A DNA stretch of 64,000 bases from Aphelocoma coerulescens (lineage: Eukaryota; Chordata; Aves; Passeriformes; Corvidae). Under the pieces are notes generated by a model. That model searched no databases, had not been told where the DNA came from, and was given only the letters and a program-made list of their open reading frames with translations. Below, piece after piece: positions 37,885 through 51,386 of this stretch. The stretch is taken from the NCBI RefSeq assembly GCF_041296385.1, contig NC_091014.1:65976578-66040577 (forward strand), read 5' to 3'. A program made the position numbers and the translations under genes. Position 1 is the stretch's first letter. Each line of letters opens with the position of its first letter.

Positions 37885-38145
37885 CTCAGAATCACAGTGA
37901 CAGAACCTTCCAAGCATGATCAGCCCAGGTTGTTCAGGGCTTTTATACAGATGGATCTTGAAACCACCACGGATGGAGATGGCACAACCTCTCTCTTCAG
38001 CCTATTCCAGTGTTTAACTGTCCTCAAGATGACATCCAGAAGAAAGAAATTAATCCATATTTAGAAAGCCAAATGGCGTTGCCATGCGTTGTCTCCAAGG
38101 ACTCTACAGATGCAAGCTGAGACAGTCTAGCAGCCTCTAGAAGAG
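37885..38145 (-). mobile_element. Diverged CR1 LINE 3' fragment
   Basis: The plus strand reads like antisense CR1: GGTTGTTCAGGGC, TGGATCTTGAAACCACCACG, GGCACAACCTCTCTCTTCAG, then CCAGTGTTTAACTGTCCTCA. This corresponds to the family text 'gatggagact-cacaacctctctgggcaacctgttccagtg'. It is old and degraded, and the ends are approximate. Confidence 0.8.
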
Positions 38146-40638
38146 AAAAGCACCTGGTCACACTACCTTTTAAACTTATTTTTGGAATGACAGGATTTGT
38201 CACCATGGATCCAACCTGTCAGGATTCCAAGTTTCATGACTAAGGAGTGAACTACTTATGTATACGAACATGACTCAACTTCAATTAGCTGCTCCTAAGA
38301 ACTTTCAGCTATAGTATTTTGCCTTATTACTCACTTAAGTCTCAGGTTTTGTTCCACACAGAATAGGAAGGAAACGAGACTCCATTGTACAGAATCAAAT
38401 ACAATCTGTGCTTTAAGTGCAAACTACGGTGGTTTGCTACCAAGTGCACCCACCATGAATATGCTCAATCTCATATTCCCTGGTTAAATAAAGCAATTTA
38501 GATATTACTTTCTTTTCTATTTTGTCCAGAGAGCTTGCTCTATAAGAGTTTCCAGTTTCTTCAGGGTTCAATCTGTTTACTATTTACACATAAAAAAGTG
38601 ACATAACTTCTTTAGCAATATTGTGAAATCATGTAACAAAAGCAGTTAAGATTCGCAGCTACTGACACGGAAAAGTCCATAAATTAATATGAAAAGTAAA
38701 CAGGAAAAAAGTATGCTTTGGTTTACACATCCAAGTGACGCCAAAAAATTCCAGCCCCTGGGTGCAGGGAAGAAATGCATCAAACCATGATTAATCACTG
38801 CTACTCAGTGCTGTGAAGTCTTCTAATTGCAATCAGCAGACATGACTGCATTTTATTAACAGAAGTTAGGCTTTAGCTTTTTAAAGGCAGAGTCTCAAAT
38901 CAATGACTTGGGCCTAGTTCTTCTTCTTCAATCCATAAAATAGGGAGAATAGGACCCTTTTCCACAGGGATTTAAGATAATCCCTTAGTCTCCATCAAGA
39001 AAACAACAACAGCAACAAACACCAGAGAAAAGTCCGTAAAAGGAAATTGAATCACTAATTCTTTGGGAATTCAGCCTCTGTGTTATAGTTGGCAAAGCCA
39101 TGGACCAAATGATTTTCGGAAAGAAGCTGACAGCAACCTATTTGGTGAACCGTGAGCACGAAAGGAAGGAATCTAGGAAATGCATGCTGTTACAGACTGT
39201 GCAAGCTTATTTCCTACCAGGCACACTCCTCTGAGACTGGGAACAATGTTTATTCCTAGATTTTCTAGTTTGCATACCTGAATTATTTGCCACCTAGACA
39301 TTTTTCAGTTGGCAGATAACATAAAATGGCATTAAATAACAAAAAGCTATCCGTTCATAGTAGTCATTCATAACCCTGACTAACAAGAGACTCTTTGCAC
39401 TTCTGTTAATTAAGGAAACCCCCGAGCTGAAGGTTGCTTGGTCCACAACAACCTTCTTGGTATTGGATTATATTCACCCATGCCCAAGTTTGTTAAATGC
39501 TGTGTGTGAAACCACTGAAAGTAGCACTCATTCACTGCCCTAAATATACAAGTCATGAACACACACTTAAGCCATAGTTTCAGCACACATCAGATCACTA
39601 AAGAGATTAAACTTCTGTGATAATTACCACATGTAAAAAAAATCCCACACAACTCTAGTGAGGAGACAGTCTCTAAAATTAAACTCTTCAGGCACATTAA
39701 CACTGTGTGAAGCAATCCTACAGCATATAAATTTCACAATGCATAATAAAAGGAGTAAGAACAGCCATTTTAGTCATAACAGTCTGATTACTTTATTAAA
39801 TAAATGAACCTTAAAATTACTGATCAAGCAATTTGAATAACACACAGCACAGAAGTGTTGCAGAAGTAACACACCTGCAACATGAGGCAATGACCCAACA
39901 TAGTCAAAAAGACTCTGAGCCTGCACATTTTGTTTCATACATGTACAAATACTACCTCACTCTCACACTCTAAAGAAGACTGGCAGAGCCTGGAGCTGGC
40001 AGCTCTTATCTCCTGTCCTCCTTCCCCATCATTAGTGGCCAGACATGCTGGTTAGACATGTTGCTGTTACACGTGCTGGTTTTTGCACATTCACGACCTC
40101 ACCATCCTGCCAGCACAGCCCTCCTCTGTGTTCTTCCAACTAACCAGGAGATAGATACCTTAAATAGCACAACACTGACTTTGGGGAAAAATTATTTTTT
40201 ATTCTCAGCTTGACAAGCCAATGTGTGTAGGTGTAGTACTTTCATTGTGCAATTTTTGTTCTAACCAGGGAAGCTAGTAATTGTCTTCAGAGGCTTTGCA
40301 GAGGTTTCTATTTTAAGTTAAACAGACACTGACCACAGAAATTATTAACACTGCAAAATACATGCTTTAAATGGCATAGATCTACCAGCTAAGGATGCAA
40401 AGTTGACAGAGTGCTGTGGGGAGCTTTAAAATACTTGCATATATCTAAAACCAACCTTAACATTTTCAGACTATGCTTTTTTTTTATCTGGAGGTATAAG
40501 GGAAAAAATCCACATTAACATTTTCTTCACTGCAGGAAAAAAAAAAGCATACAAGATCTGGCTTTGAGTAAATTTTGCCAGAAAACCAGCTGAAGAACTT
40601 GGGATTATTTTTCAGTTAAAGTAACATCAAAAAATACT

Positions 40639-40659
40639 CTCTGATTTTTCAAATCAGAG
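40639..40659. repeat. Perfect hairpin, 9-bp stem, 3-nt loop
   Basis: CTCTGATTT, loop TTC, then AAATCAGAG. The stem is too short for a microRNA precursor. It is noted only as a structural element in intron 1. Confidence 0.7.
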
Positions 40660-41698
40660 GTTTTCCACTGTTTTGGATTGAGTGATCAAAATGATAAAGC
40701 ACAGGAAGAACTTTAATTTAATTACAAACGTTCACCCTTTTCTAATGTTCACCTTTGTAATGCCTGTGACATCACACACTAATTCATATGTCCTGTCAAA
40801 GTCTCCCAAAATTAAATTAACCATAATATCTTGGCATCCTTCCTAAATAAATAAAATTGAGATTAATATACTTTTAGATTTGTTTCAAAAAAACCATGAA
40901 GGGGGCAAAAGACCACACGTCTGCAACTTGCAAATTACACTTTGTAAGCATTTAGTTAGCAAGAGATCTTCAAGTCTCCAGATACTTTAAAAATAAATAA
41001 TTGACCCTTTACCTAGTGGAATTAGATGGCTTGTTATATACACTCATAATGAAAACTTATTTTTGTAAAATGTCAAGGGAAATATCTAAAGCATACACAT
41101 TTAATATTTAGTTCAAGTAGAATTTTACAACAGTGCACAAACAATGACAGTGCAGAGGAGTGATATTGATGGATTCTCCAGGAGAGAAACCATGAAACAG
41201 CATTTACAGCTGCACTGACAAAGCAGTTGCAGAGACAAGTGACATATACACAACTGTTCTAAAATGGCATAAAATTAAGAAGCAAAATAGAACATTACAA
41301 GAAGCACTGCCTCAGACCTCAAAACTTATGTGACCACCCAGCAAGAACACTGCTCTACTTCAAAACAGAAACCCCACAAAAGGACATAAACAAAAAGCAG
41401 TACAATAACCATTCTAGAAATGATGTGTGCTGTGGACAGCAGGCTGTATGAGCCCAGAACCATCAGTTCAAACATGATAAACGTGCTCTCTTACATTCAA
41501 ACAAACATTGTAAAATATCACACTCAGCCAAAAATACTTTTGTATCAGCTGTGACACAGTAGAGTACATTTTGGTAGGAAAAAGCAACTATGACAGTTGT
41601 TTGGAAAGTCATTCCCCATTCTGTTTACAAGCTATTCACCTGAAAAGACATACCTTAATTCACTTGCATTTTTTCCAGCTCTGGAGCTGGGCAGCATA

Positions 41699-41728
41699 AC
41701 TGCACAGATAACTGCACAGATAACCACA
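41699..41728. repeat. 12-bp tandem repeat (2.5 copies)
   Basis: The unit ACTGCACAGATA occurs twice exactly and is followed by a degenerate partial copy (ACCACAGA). Confidence 0.8.
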
Positions 41729-44700
41729 GAACCTGCACAGCACTGCCTGATCTCCATTTCCACAAACACAGCTCTCTCATCAGTGTGTACTTTAGCACTT
41801 CCTGTGGGCTGATGGAAACCTTGTAGCTCAAGCAGTGTCTTTTTTGCCCCACTCCACACCGCAACAGTCAAAATAACACAGGGTTTTCAGTCATAATATG
41901 GTTCTGTATAGCTGGAAAGCTGAATATTTGGTGTACTATAACCTTTAGGAAAGACCATGGATAGCCCACTTAAAGGGAAGGTATTTTTATCATACAACTG
42001 GCTTCACTGGAGGAGAGTGTTTTTAAATATCTCAGTGAAACACGTAGGCACACTTTGCAGATGCGTCACTTAGGAAACAGATGTGTTGTTTCATTGTTTC
42101 ACAGTCAAAAGCTGTATTTTTCCACCTCAGGAAATACAGGGCTGTAATATTAATTAATGAAATACTGACATGCATTGAATGGAAGCAGATCTAAACCCTT
42201 AAATTAAGGTGAAACAGGGCAGTCCTTCTGAATCTGAAAGTTGCACTGAGGAGCTGCTGTTCTTTACTTCAGGAGAGAACCAATTCAGATACCTCATTGG
42301 AACCAAATTCAGCCCTGTCTTTAATTCATACTTGTTTCCAAAGCCTAAATCACTGTTAGAAACTAAATCTGTGCATTAACATGTCAGCATACCCCACCTT
42401 CTGCTTATCTTAGTGGGATACAGATGACTATACTTGGCAAAAACTAGGAAGACTGACTGGGGCAGGGGAAGCTGCACGCGTGAACCCAGGAAAATCAGTG
42501 CACTCTTCACATATTAGTGATTTTTTCTGTCACTTTTTGGAAATATAAATAAAAGGAAAAGGGGAAGTGATGATTTCCTTACCATGGATAAAGAGAAAGC
42601 ACAAAGAATAACAGACCTTCCTATATAAGACCTTCCTGTCTCAGATAGACATTGCTGAAGGTGAAAGAGAAGATCCCCAGACCCAGTAAAACAACAGACC
42701 ACAACGTGCTCATGTTATACTTGATATAAACAGCACAGAGACATCACATTTCCACACAAAACTCCTTGGAGCTGAATGGATTACTCTCTAGTAAGCCAAC
42801 CCAGCAATTTCCTAGGATAGCTCCTCAACACAAGTACCCTATAACACCAGAAATTATTTGCTAGCATAGCTTTTGCACAAGGGACAGCCAAAGCTAGCAA
42901 AGAACTGCACCCCAGGACTTGTACCCTACAGCAGAAATTAAAGGACCCCTTCCATAATTTTTGGCTTAGAGCAAAGCTGTGAAAAGGCTCTAAACAGTAG
43001 CTTCCATAATTACCAATTCTTTCTGCAGTCATTATCCCCTCACTGTCATAGCCCTGCTGACAAAAAGTGGGTCAAATCATCATGCAACATTCCTCAACCC
43101 TCAAAATACATTAAAGGGTAGTTCAGTATTTGGGGAAAACACTATCAATGTAAAAACTGCTAAGGAAGATAGCCTTACAACTTAAAAGCAACATTTTTGG
43201 GTGTGACAGTCATCAGATTATGCCCCATTTCATTAGTTTCATTTCTGGAACTGATACAAAATGTACAGACCTCTGCAGAATACAATTCATAAATGCAGAA
43301 AGAAAACAACCAGAGGCATATTTAACTTCAACTATCTTTCTTTACAGTAAGTTAAATAAGTAATTATTCATTTCGAAACAATAAAAGGTCTGTTCAAGTA
43401 TTTCAAAATCAATGCTATACTGTAAAAGTACAAAAGAGCACGTGACTGTATTTCATATTGAAGATTAAATAAGATTAATTCAGATTTTAAAGCAAACTGA
43501 ATGCAGCTTCTGAAGAACTATTAGGAGAGTTTAAATTGTTTGCTTGTGTTAAAGTTGGAGAGAAGGTTACTCAATACTCAGTTGCATTAACATGGTCACT
43601 AAAAAAAGAAACTCTTGAATTCTATTTAAACAGATTTTCAGCTCAGTGAATCTGAGCTAAACTTTAGCCAGGAATTCTCATGTTTCTAGGCAATTTAATT
43701 GAGTAATCTAGACAACATGAGCTTCTAAGTTAGTAGAATTAAACATTCCCTAAAAACATGTAATTATTTTTTGTAATACATATAATGAACTGGCTCCTTA
43801 CCATGTACTAAACTCATTGGTCTAAGCCACCTGGAAGATCATTCTTAAATATTAGGATCAGAGATCATACTTTATGGCCTTCCCTGTATATGTAATTTGA
43901 CAAGCAAAGGCAGAAGTGGGAGGGGTTGTTGGTTTTGATTTGTTTGGTTTTTTTTTTAAACATATACAGTACACTTAAACCTACTTTAATCCTAATGCAA
44001 CTGAAAAACCTAGAGTTTTCAGTGTGCAAAACAAGGTGCTGCTTTAAAAGAGGCACATGAGATCCAGGTTAGGCAAGAGAGGAGGTGAAACCTTTGGTTT
44101 GCAAAGGTTTCACTAATCTTATTAAGGGTTTAGAAAAGAAAGCACAGCAGAGCAGCCTGTCTTCCTCATGATTTTCAGCGATCTGGATACATGTCACATG
44201 ACCTCATACAGCTCTCAAACACACAAATCACTTAAATGTGGAATCCCTAAATGTAACAACGTGAAATGAATGCTTAAATTTGGCCAACTAACCTCAGAAA
44301 GAGTGGTCTTTTCTACCCTGCTCCTGCTTTTCAGGAAAAGGAAAGCTTTTTATGCCATTTTAAATTAATGCTTGACCAAAGTACAAGTAGGTCAGCCATC
44401 TACTCTGCAACCTAAATTGGACTGAAGTTCAAGGAAAGTGGAACAAGAGGCCCCATTAACTGACAGTTCTTGCATCACCATCGTGCTTTTGCAGTTAATA
44501 AAGCTGTGCCACCTCTGTGGAGCATTGAAACAGCAGCACGTAACCTGCACATGGGGAACAATCAGAAGACAGAAAAAAGAAAGGCAGACAATCCCAACCA
44601 AGCTCAATTTAGTGCTCTCTCAAGAGGAGAGTCTCAAAAACCCTCCTGCTGAAAATTCGAGACTAATATCAAATAGGACCAAAGCTGATCACAGTACTGA

Positions 44701-47529
44701 AAGAAAGTCTTAGTAAAAGCATCAATTACTCAACTGACTTTTTTCATCATATATACTGCTGAGTAACTTCACCATTTTAAATGGTTACACCATTCTCAAA
44801 ACCAGAAACAATTCCTGCTGAAGGTACAATATTTTACCTTCTTTCTTTTTGAATTTAACTTAATTCATATGTCAGTGACCTCTACGCTCACCAAACAGCA
44901 GTATAACAGTTGTAACAGCTGAGAAAAGCAGGCACAAGTAGCTTCAGAATAAAGTGATCAAATTTCTTAAGCTATTTAGTTTACTGCAAATCATTCTACA
45001 CATGATCATCAAACTGAAAAACTGCATTGTGTTAGACTCCAGAAAGCCTGGAGCCATTATATTCAATGCAACATCATCTTTTAAATGACGATATAATTCA
45101 ATAGAATTCATTTTTGCATGATGCATAATAACATGAAGTAATCTGAATAGAATAAAGTTAGTATCATGGAATAAAATCGTTCTGGAATTACAACATCAAA
45201 CTTGCACACACTCAAAAGGAACAGCTTAAGCTGGATTTCTAACATGTACTTTGTGCATAAACCATATATATAATGGTCTATTTGCACACAAACATATAAA
45301 CCCAGCCACTAGAGTTATAGCCCAGAGCAATGGTTAACACACTGAGATCTTCAGCCATTTAATAAAAGCACTACCAGGGTCCACCTCCAAGGGATTTTAC
45401 AACCTAGCAAGTGATCTTGTGCTTCTGAGTGCAGCTTGAATGTCTCACTAGATTCCATCCCACATTTGTCTCCCAAGGTTTGTGTCTGAGCTGACAGCTG
45501 GGATATCCCCACTCTCCTGTCCAAGGCCAGGGCAGGGTGACAACGAACATAGACAGAACTGTACCATGACACTGCAAGCAGGGCTCTGTGTCCCAGCTCA
45601 CAATATCATCCCAGCCAGTGCTCTAGAATAGTTTGTGGTTACAGAAATGAGTCACCTGTCTACATATGACTGCCATTATAAAGCCGTATCTCCATATGGC
45701 TCACGAGTTAAGAGGCTGAGCAGCAAAGGAATCAAAAAAAGGATTAAATGGTTCAACAGCTGAAACAGCTGCATGATGAAAGCTTCAATTATGCAAAAAT
45801 AACTTCAAAGTTTAACTGAAAATAAGATTTCTATTTCCCCAAGAATAAGAAAATCAAGTGATGTGCTTACTCAATGAATAATAAATTTCACATTTAACTG
45901 CCTTTATAATATGGTAGAATAAAATAGATATATAAGATTTTGAATAGATATATAGAAATATATATATAAGAAATACTGCAGAAAAAAACATTAGACAATA
46001 AAAAATACATGACAGAAATTGCACATCAAAAGATATTATTTATAATATTTTACAAGCAACACACGATACTTTTAATAATCACACTCTTTAACATCACAGT
46101 TCAAGCCAAGAGCATTTCAGGAGAGAACACCTGTGAAACTTAAGTAGAGACATTTTTCACTTCTGGTTCTGAAGGCTTAAAGCCTTAATATAAACACTAT
46201 TGGAAAAATTAGGCCCACCTCTAGAAAGTCTCCTGAGCCCACAAAGCTAATGTCAGCTCCAGTAATAAAGAGGACCCACAGTAACTCCTCAATCATTTTA
46301 AGCTTTCTGGAGAAGGCCAGAAGTTTCTCTAACCCAGGAAGAGAATCCCTTCAGCAACTCCAGCCTCAAACTCAGTAACACTTGTTCCTAATAAAGGCAG
46401 CTGAACAGCTGAAGAGTCAGGGTCACAAGGAACCTTCACACAATCACATCAGGTCTCAGACCACAGCTGTTTAAAAGTTGTTTTGTCCTTACTCCTGAAG
46501 CTTAAGGGTACAGAGCACATGAAAGAACAATTTTCAAAAATATTTTTTAAATATACTTTGGAGTATTTACTAAGGTTATCTCAGAACAGGCAAAGTCATG
46601 TTTAAGACATATGTGCAATTTAAAAGGAGAACACTAAAAGCACAAAGAGATGGTGAGTCCAGCTGTATGGATTTTCTTGTCATTAAGTATTATTAACCTG
46701 TGGTACAAGTATCTGCAGGGTACACACACAAATACTCCTATAGCAGTTTCTTTCTTTCCTTTTGTGTTTAACTTGAAATTCAGTTTATATTGAAAAAACT
46801 TATGCAACTGTCCACATCTGAAAGATAAAACAGCTGCTTCACTGATGCAAAATATCTAGTTGATGCATCAGTCACCCAAAATTATGAAAACAGATAATAC
46901 ACTTAAAAAACAGTTCTAATTTACCACATCTAAAAATAGCATTAGTGAAGAATGTGCTATATAGAGTATTCAAGAGCTTAATAACCTTGATTCATTAGAC
47001 AACACATATTTATTCTCTACCTTGTTATTTATGAAACTGAAAATGCAATGTCCAACTCTTGGCACTTTATTATCTACTTTGTCATACTATCTTTAAAAGC
47101 CTGTAGCCATAATTCCAGCTGAAAATGCCAATTTTAAACCAAAGAAGGCTAATGTTTACTGACCCTGTCATGGACCAGTGACACTTTAGCATTGGAAATT
47201 CTGCTCATTTGAGTCTGACAATTGATGATCTAGTTAACTGTGACAGAGGACAGTCTACCAGAATTTGTTTTCATCAGGAAAAAAAAATGCATTACTTTTC
47301 AGTTCCACAGAAGATAAAAGTTAGATCTGTTTCTATTTTTAATGCCAGATTTTAACTGGGAAAAGATGAGGGTTATAGTGAGGGTCACAAGATCCTAAAA
47401 ACAAGTCCTGGGAGCAGACGAGGCTGGATTACACAGTGTCTCTTCAAAGAGTGATCAACAGCCACACTTTCCTAGAGTAATCAGATCCCATAAGAAATAC
47501 TTCAGCTGAGTATTTGTCGAGTTACAAGG

Positions 47530-47665
47530 ATCACAGAACCATGCAACAGCCTGACCTCTCTAGTCCAGTCTTTCACAGCAAAGGGAGCCTTGCTGAGATT
47601 ATCTAGCACCCTATCCAGTCACAAAGTCTTCTGTGATGGGGACTCTACAATCAATTATCTACCAA
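47530..47665. mobile_element. Possible ancient CR1-like remnant
   Basis: Words such as ATCACAGAACCATGCAACAG, GACCTCTCTAGTCCAGTC and CACCCTATCCAGTCACAAAG resemble very diverged antisense CR1 3' sequence. The match is weak and could be wrong. Confidence 0.35.
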
Positions 47666-50600
47666 TTCACAAGACATCATGCATCTTCTGAAAGACAAAA
47701 ACTGCAGTGCCATTCTCATGGCCAGTTACATTTCATTGGCTTCTTTACCTTCTGCACACACACAATTGTTGTCCACTTTTTTTCTTATGCTGAAGTACAA
47801 GGCTACACAGTTGAATCTTGCAGCCAAAGCCATCCACTAATCCTTTAACTAAGAATACTAACACCTGAAGAAAAATTTCATGGTATTGGTACAACACAAA
47901 GTTTACATTATACTTAATCCATGTAATGACACAGGTTTTTCACTATGGTCCATTTTGCATGACATAAATTGCAGGTACTCAAGTAACTAAGCCTGAAAAA
48001 ACATTCATTTGGTACACCCATGTTCAACAATTAGTCTTTGTCCTGGGCATGGTACCTCCTGGTATAATCTGCTCCTTATCATTTGAACATATTTTTATTG
48101 TAACATCCACTGGCATGAGATAAAGCTCTAAATCCAAACTACTTCTGACTTGCATTTCTACCACTGGTACCAAAAACTCCTTTCAAAGGAAGGCAGCTAT
48201 TCTTTCAGAAATATTTGTTTGTCTATTCTTATTGATACACAAACTGAAGAATTTTAATGACACCAAACCAGTCTAGCCAACATTTTGTTAGAACTAGCAT
48301 CCACCTGCAGTTCAGTTTCAAGAACTTTTTGTAAAAGAAGATATAGTAGCTGCCACACAAATCTTCTGTTGGTCTTCCATCTGAGGCTCTCAATAATGAT
48401 GCCTGGTACTAACTGGAACAATTTAGAACTTCAGTGTGTTATGTAATATCAGAAGAGTTCTAAGGTTTTTTCAAAATTCTCCCTGGATGCTTGTACGAGA
48501 ATATGTGAACTGTATCCCTGCAATGTTCACCAAACAAAGAAGTTTCTAAAGATAGCCCTTTCAACCTAAAAATAGTGCAGCAATAAAGAAGGCCATTTGA
48601 ACAGGTTTAGTACTGGCTCACAGCTGTGACTAAGTCCTAGCAAAATTAACATTGAAATTACTTTTACTAACTCCCCAGGGCTCCAATTGACAATCAAAAT
48701 GCATCACCACTGTCCATTTCCTTGTGTTTGGAAAGGTGAAAGTCAACGGAAGGCAGCACCAACACAGGTTGAAAAAAGGTCCTCCTAATGTCACTGATAC
48801 GAAGTAATCAGGACACAATGATATAGAAAGGGTTCTTTTAGCTATGCAAAAAGCTTCTGGCTCAAGGGATCCAATATATCCAAGTAAAAAGCCAGCACTT
48901 TTGCCTATAAATTAAAGGCACTGAAAGCTTATCCAAATTTAAAAAACATTTAAACTCACATTTTACAGTCCTCTAGTTGGGACATTTCAACAGTAATATT
49001 CCAGAATATATTCAATGATTTCAGAATTTGGAGGCAAGTCACTACTGTAAGGCTTATTCAGCTTAACACGGATAACCAGTAATTCTGCATGAAGTTCTAA
49101 ATTCTAGACAAAACCAGAAGAAATCAAGTAACAGATTGCTAAATGAATTTTCAAAAACCTAACTTCTTGCTTGAATATTTAAGTTTCAGCAGGCTAGCTT
49201 TAGACAAAACTTGAAGCTGTTGCATTTTCATTTTGACACATATATGCCAAATCCCTACTTGTACTTGTCTTTCACCTGAGATGATGACTTTTTTTTTCCC
49301 CCCCTTAGGACAGAAAAACAACTGTGAAAGAAGATATAAAAACATCTTTTAAAGCTTATATAGTTGGACTTCCTGCAGCCCTTTCAGTATTCACAGCTAC
49401 AGAAATTCTAACATAAAAGCTTAGGTGCAATATGCTATTCTTTGCACATTCCAATAATTCTCATGAGCCGCTTCAGCTGCATAACTGGAGAAAGTAGCTC
49501 AAATTTAATTCATTCTGGGAAGCAATGCAGAGATTCCTGGAGGATTGCAACAACAGTTGACAAAGCAATTTAACAAGAGCTGTAAGTTCTACATTGCTTA
49601 TTTCTCCCCACTTGCAGGGTTGAACACTGCACAAGTTAATTGCTATTGCATTACAAAGAGTGTTTCACAAGATTTTCATAAAAGCTTTTTTTTCTGAAAT
49701 GAGATTACATAACTTTGTTCTCTAACTATTCAATGCAATTTAAAAAATGGAAGGGTTTGTGTGATACATTTTTCCTTGGCAAATTCAAAATATATTTTGA
49801 GAAGCATGTTTATAAAACCTTCAGCTTTAAAGATCTAATTTGTACAACAGATTTTGATGGTATTTCTCCTACCTAATAAATTGTGTTCCAGTGAGTATGC
49901 TAGCTAAATTAGATACTTTACATATCCCTGAAAACTGAAAAAACCAAACACACTATAAACTTCAAACCTGAAATACTAACATCATTCACAACTCAGACAA
50001 ATCACATCAAAAGATATTACACTGGGACAGCAGTACTCACTCAGAGAATGTAGTATTTGATCCATATGTATGAAATAATCCATACGTGAAATAAATACCA
50101 CAAGTGCAAAAAATAAAACCCATAAAGGGTGCCCAATGAAAATACCTTCGGAGGTACTTGAAAACATCAAAACCTGTTCATCTCTTTCCTGCTATGCAAT
50201 AAGGTCTCTTTGCAGTGGCATAAAAGCTGCTCAAATTATTACTGTAAAACTAGTAATTTTGTTCACAACACATTAATTACATGCTAAATTTAGCACTACT
50301 TTTCCTTAATTACACAAAATGTTTCTGCAATACCTAACAACAAGTAGACACAAAGGTGCTTCCTATCCAGCCTCTTTGGCAAGAAAGGGGAGGAGGGATA
50401 AAGGAGAGATCTCCAATCACAATTTTAGTTTCTGTACAGGACTAATAAAAAATCCCAGCTGAGTGGATCTCTGTGTAGAAAGAAAACATCATCATATTTT
50501 ATCAGACTGATCAAAGTCTAAAGCAAAGAACCTATAGGTTATCTTGCAGAACCCCAAATAAATTCAGAATCGCTGTATGATACTTGTTTTATCTGTGCTC

Positions 50601-51257
50601 ATCAGTTACTGAACTGCTTGGTACTGACCTGACAATGATTAACATTGCACAGCACAGATTTTACTCATGACACCCATACCACTCACAGGATGTACATTCT
50701 ACCAGAAACTATGATAGTTTATGCTAAACCAAATGCTAAAAATACAGTAACTTGATACAGACTCAACCCACATGTTGCTCTCTGATATAGGGATACAACA
50801 AGCCAAAGCAGAAGCAGCTGCTTAATATGCTACTTTGGACAAAGGATTTCTTAGCCAAATTCAAACCAATTTTAAGATCAAATCTCATTTCAAATAAATT
50901 TTAAGGTTCACCTACAGATCCTTTAAAACTACACGGATTGTCCTTTAATCTCCTCAAATTTGTGCATATAAACATAAATAATAAATTTGGTCCTAGCTCA
51001 ATGAACAGACAAGACATTCATGATATCCCAGGCACCTTTCCCAGTGCAGACAACAATTAAACAAAGAAAACCACAAAATTTCTGCAATACTGCTCTAAGA
51101 TGTTCTCTGCTAGCCAATCTAAGCACCTGCTTAAAAAAAAATAAATCTGCTGGAATAGTAGTTCACTGAGAATAGCCAAGAAAGCAGATTGGACAGTACT
51201 GTAGTACAAAAGTAACAGGAATCCCACTAAATCTACTTCTCGAATTCTAATAATTCT

Positions 51258-51386
51258 TAAAAAAACGCAAAACCAACCAACCAATCAACCGAAAAAACCC
51301 AAACCCAAACAAAAAACCCAAATGAACAAAAAAACCTCACAAAACCAAGAAGAACAAAGAACAAACACCCAAAAAGCCAAACCCAA
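51258..51386. repeat. A/C-rich low-complexity tract
   Basis: About 130 bp of A runs mixed with AACC and AAACCC words and nearly no T or G. It reads as U/G-rich in the PACSIN2 pre-mRNA. Confidence 0.9.
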
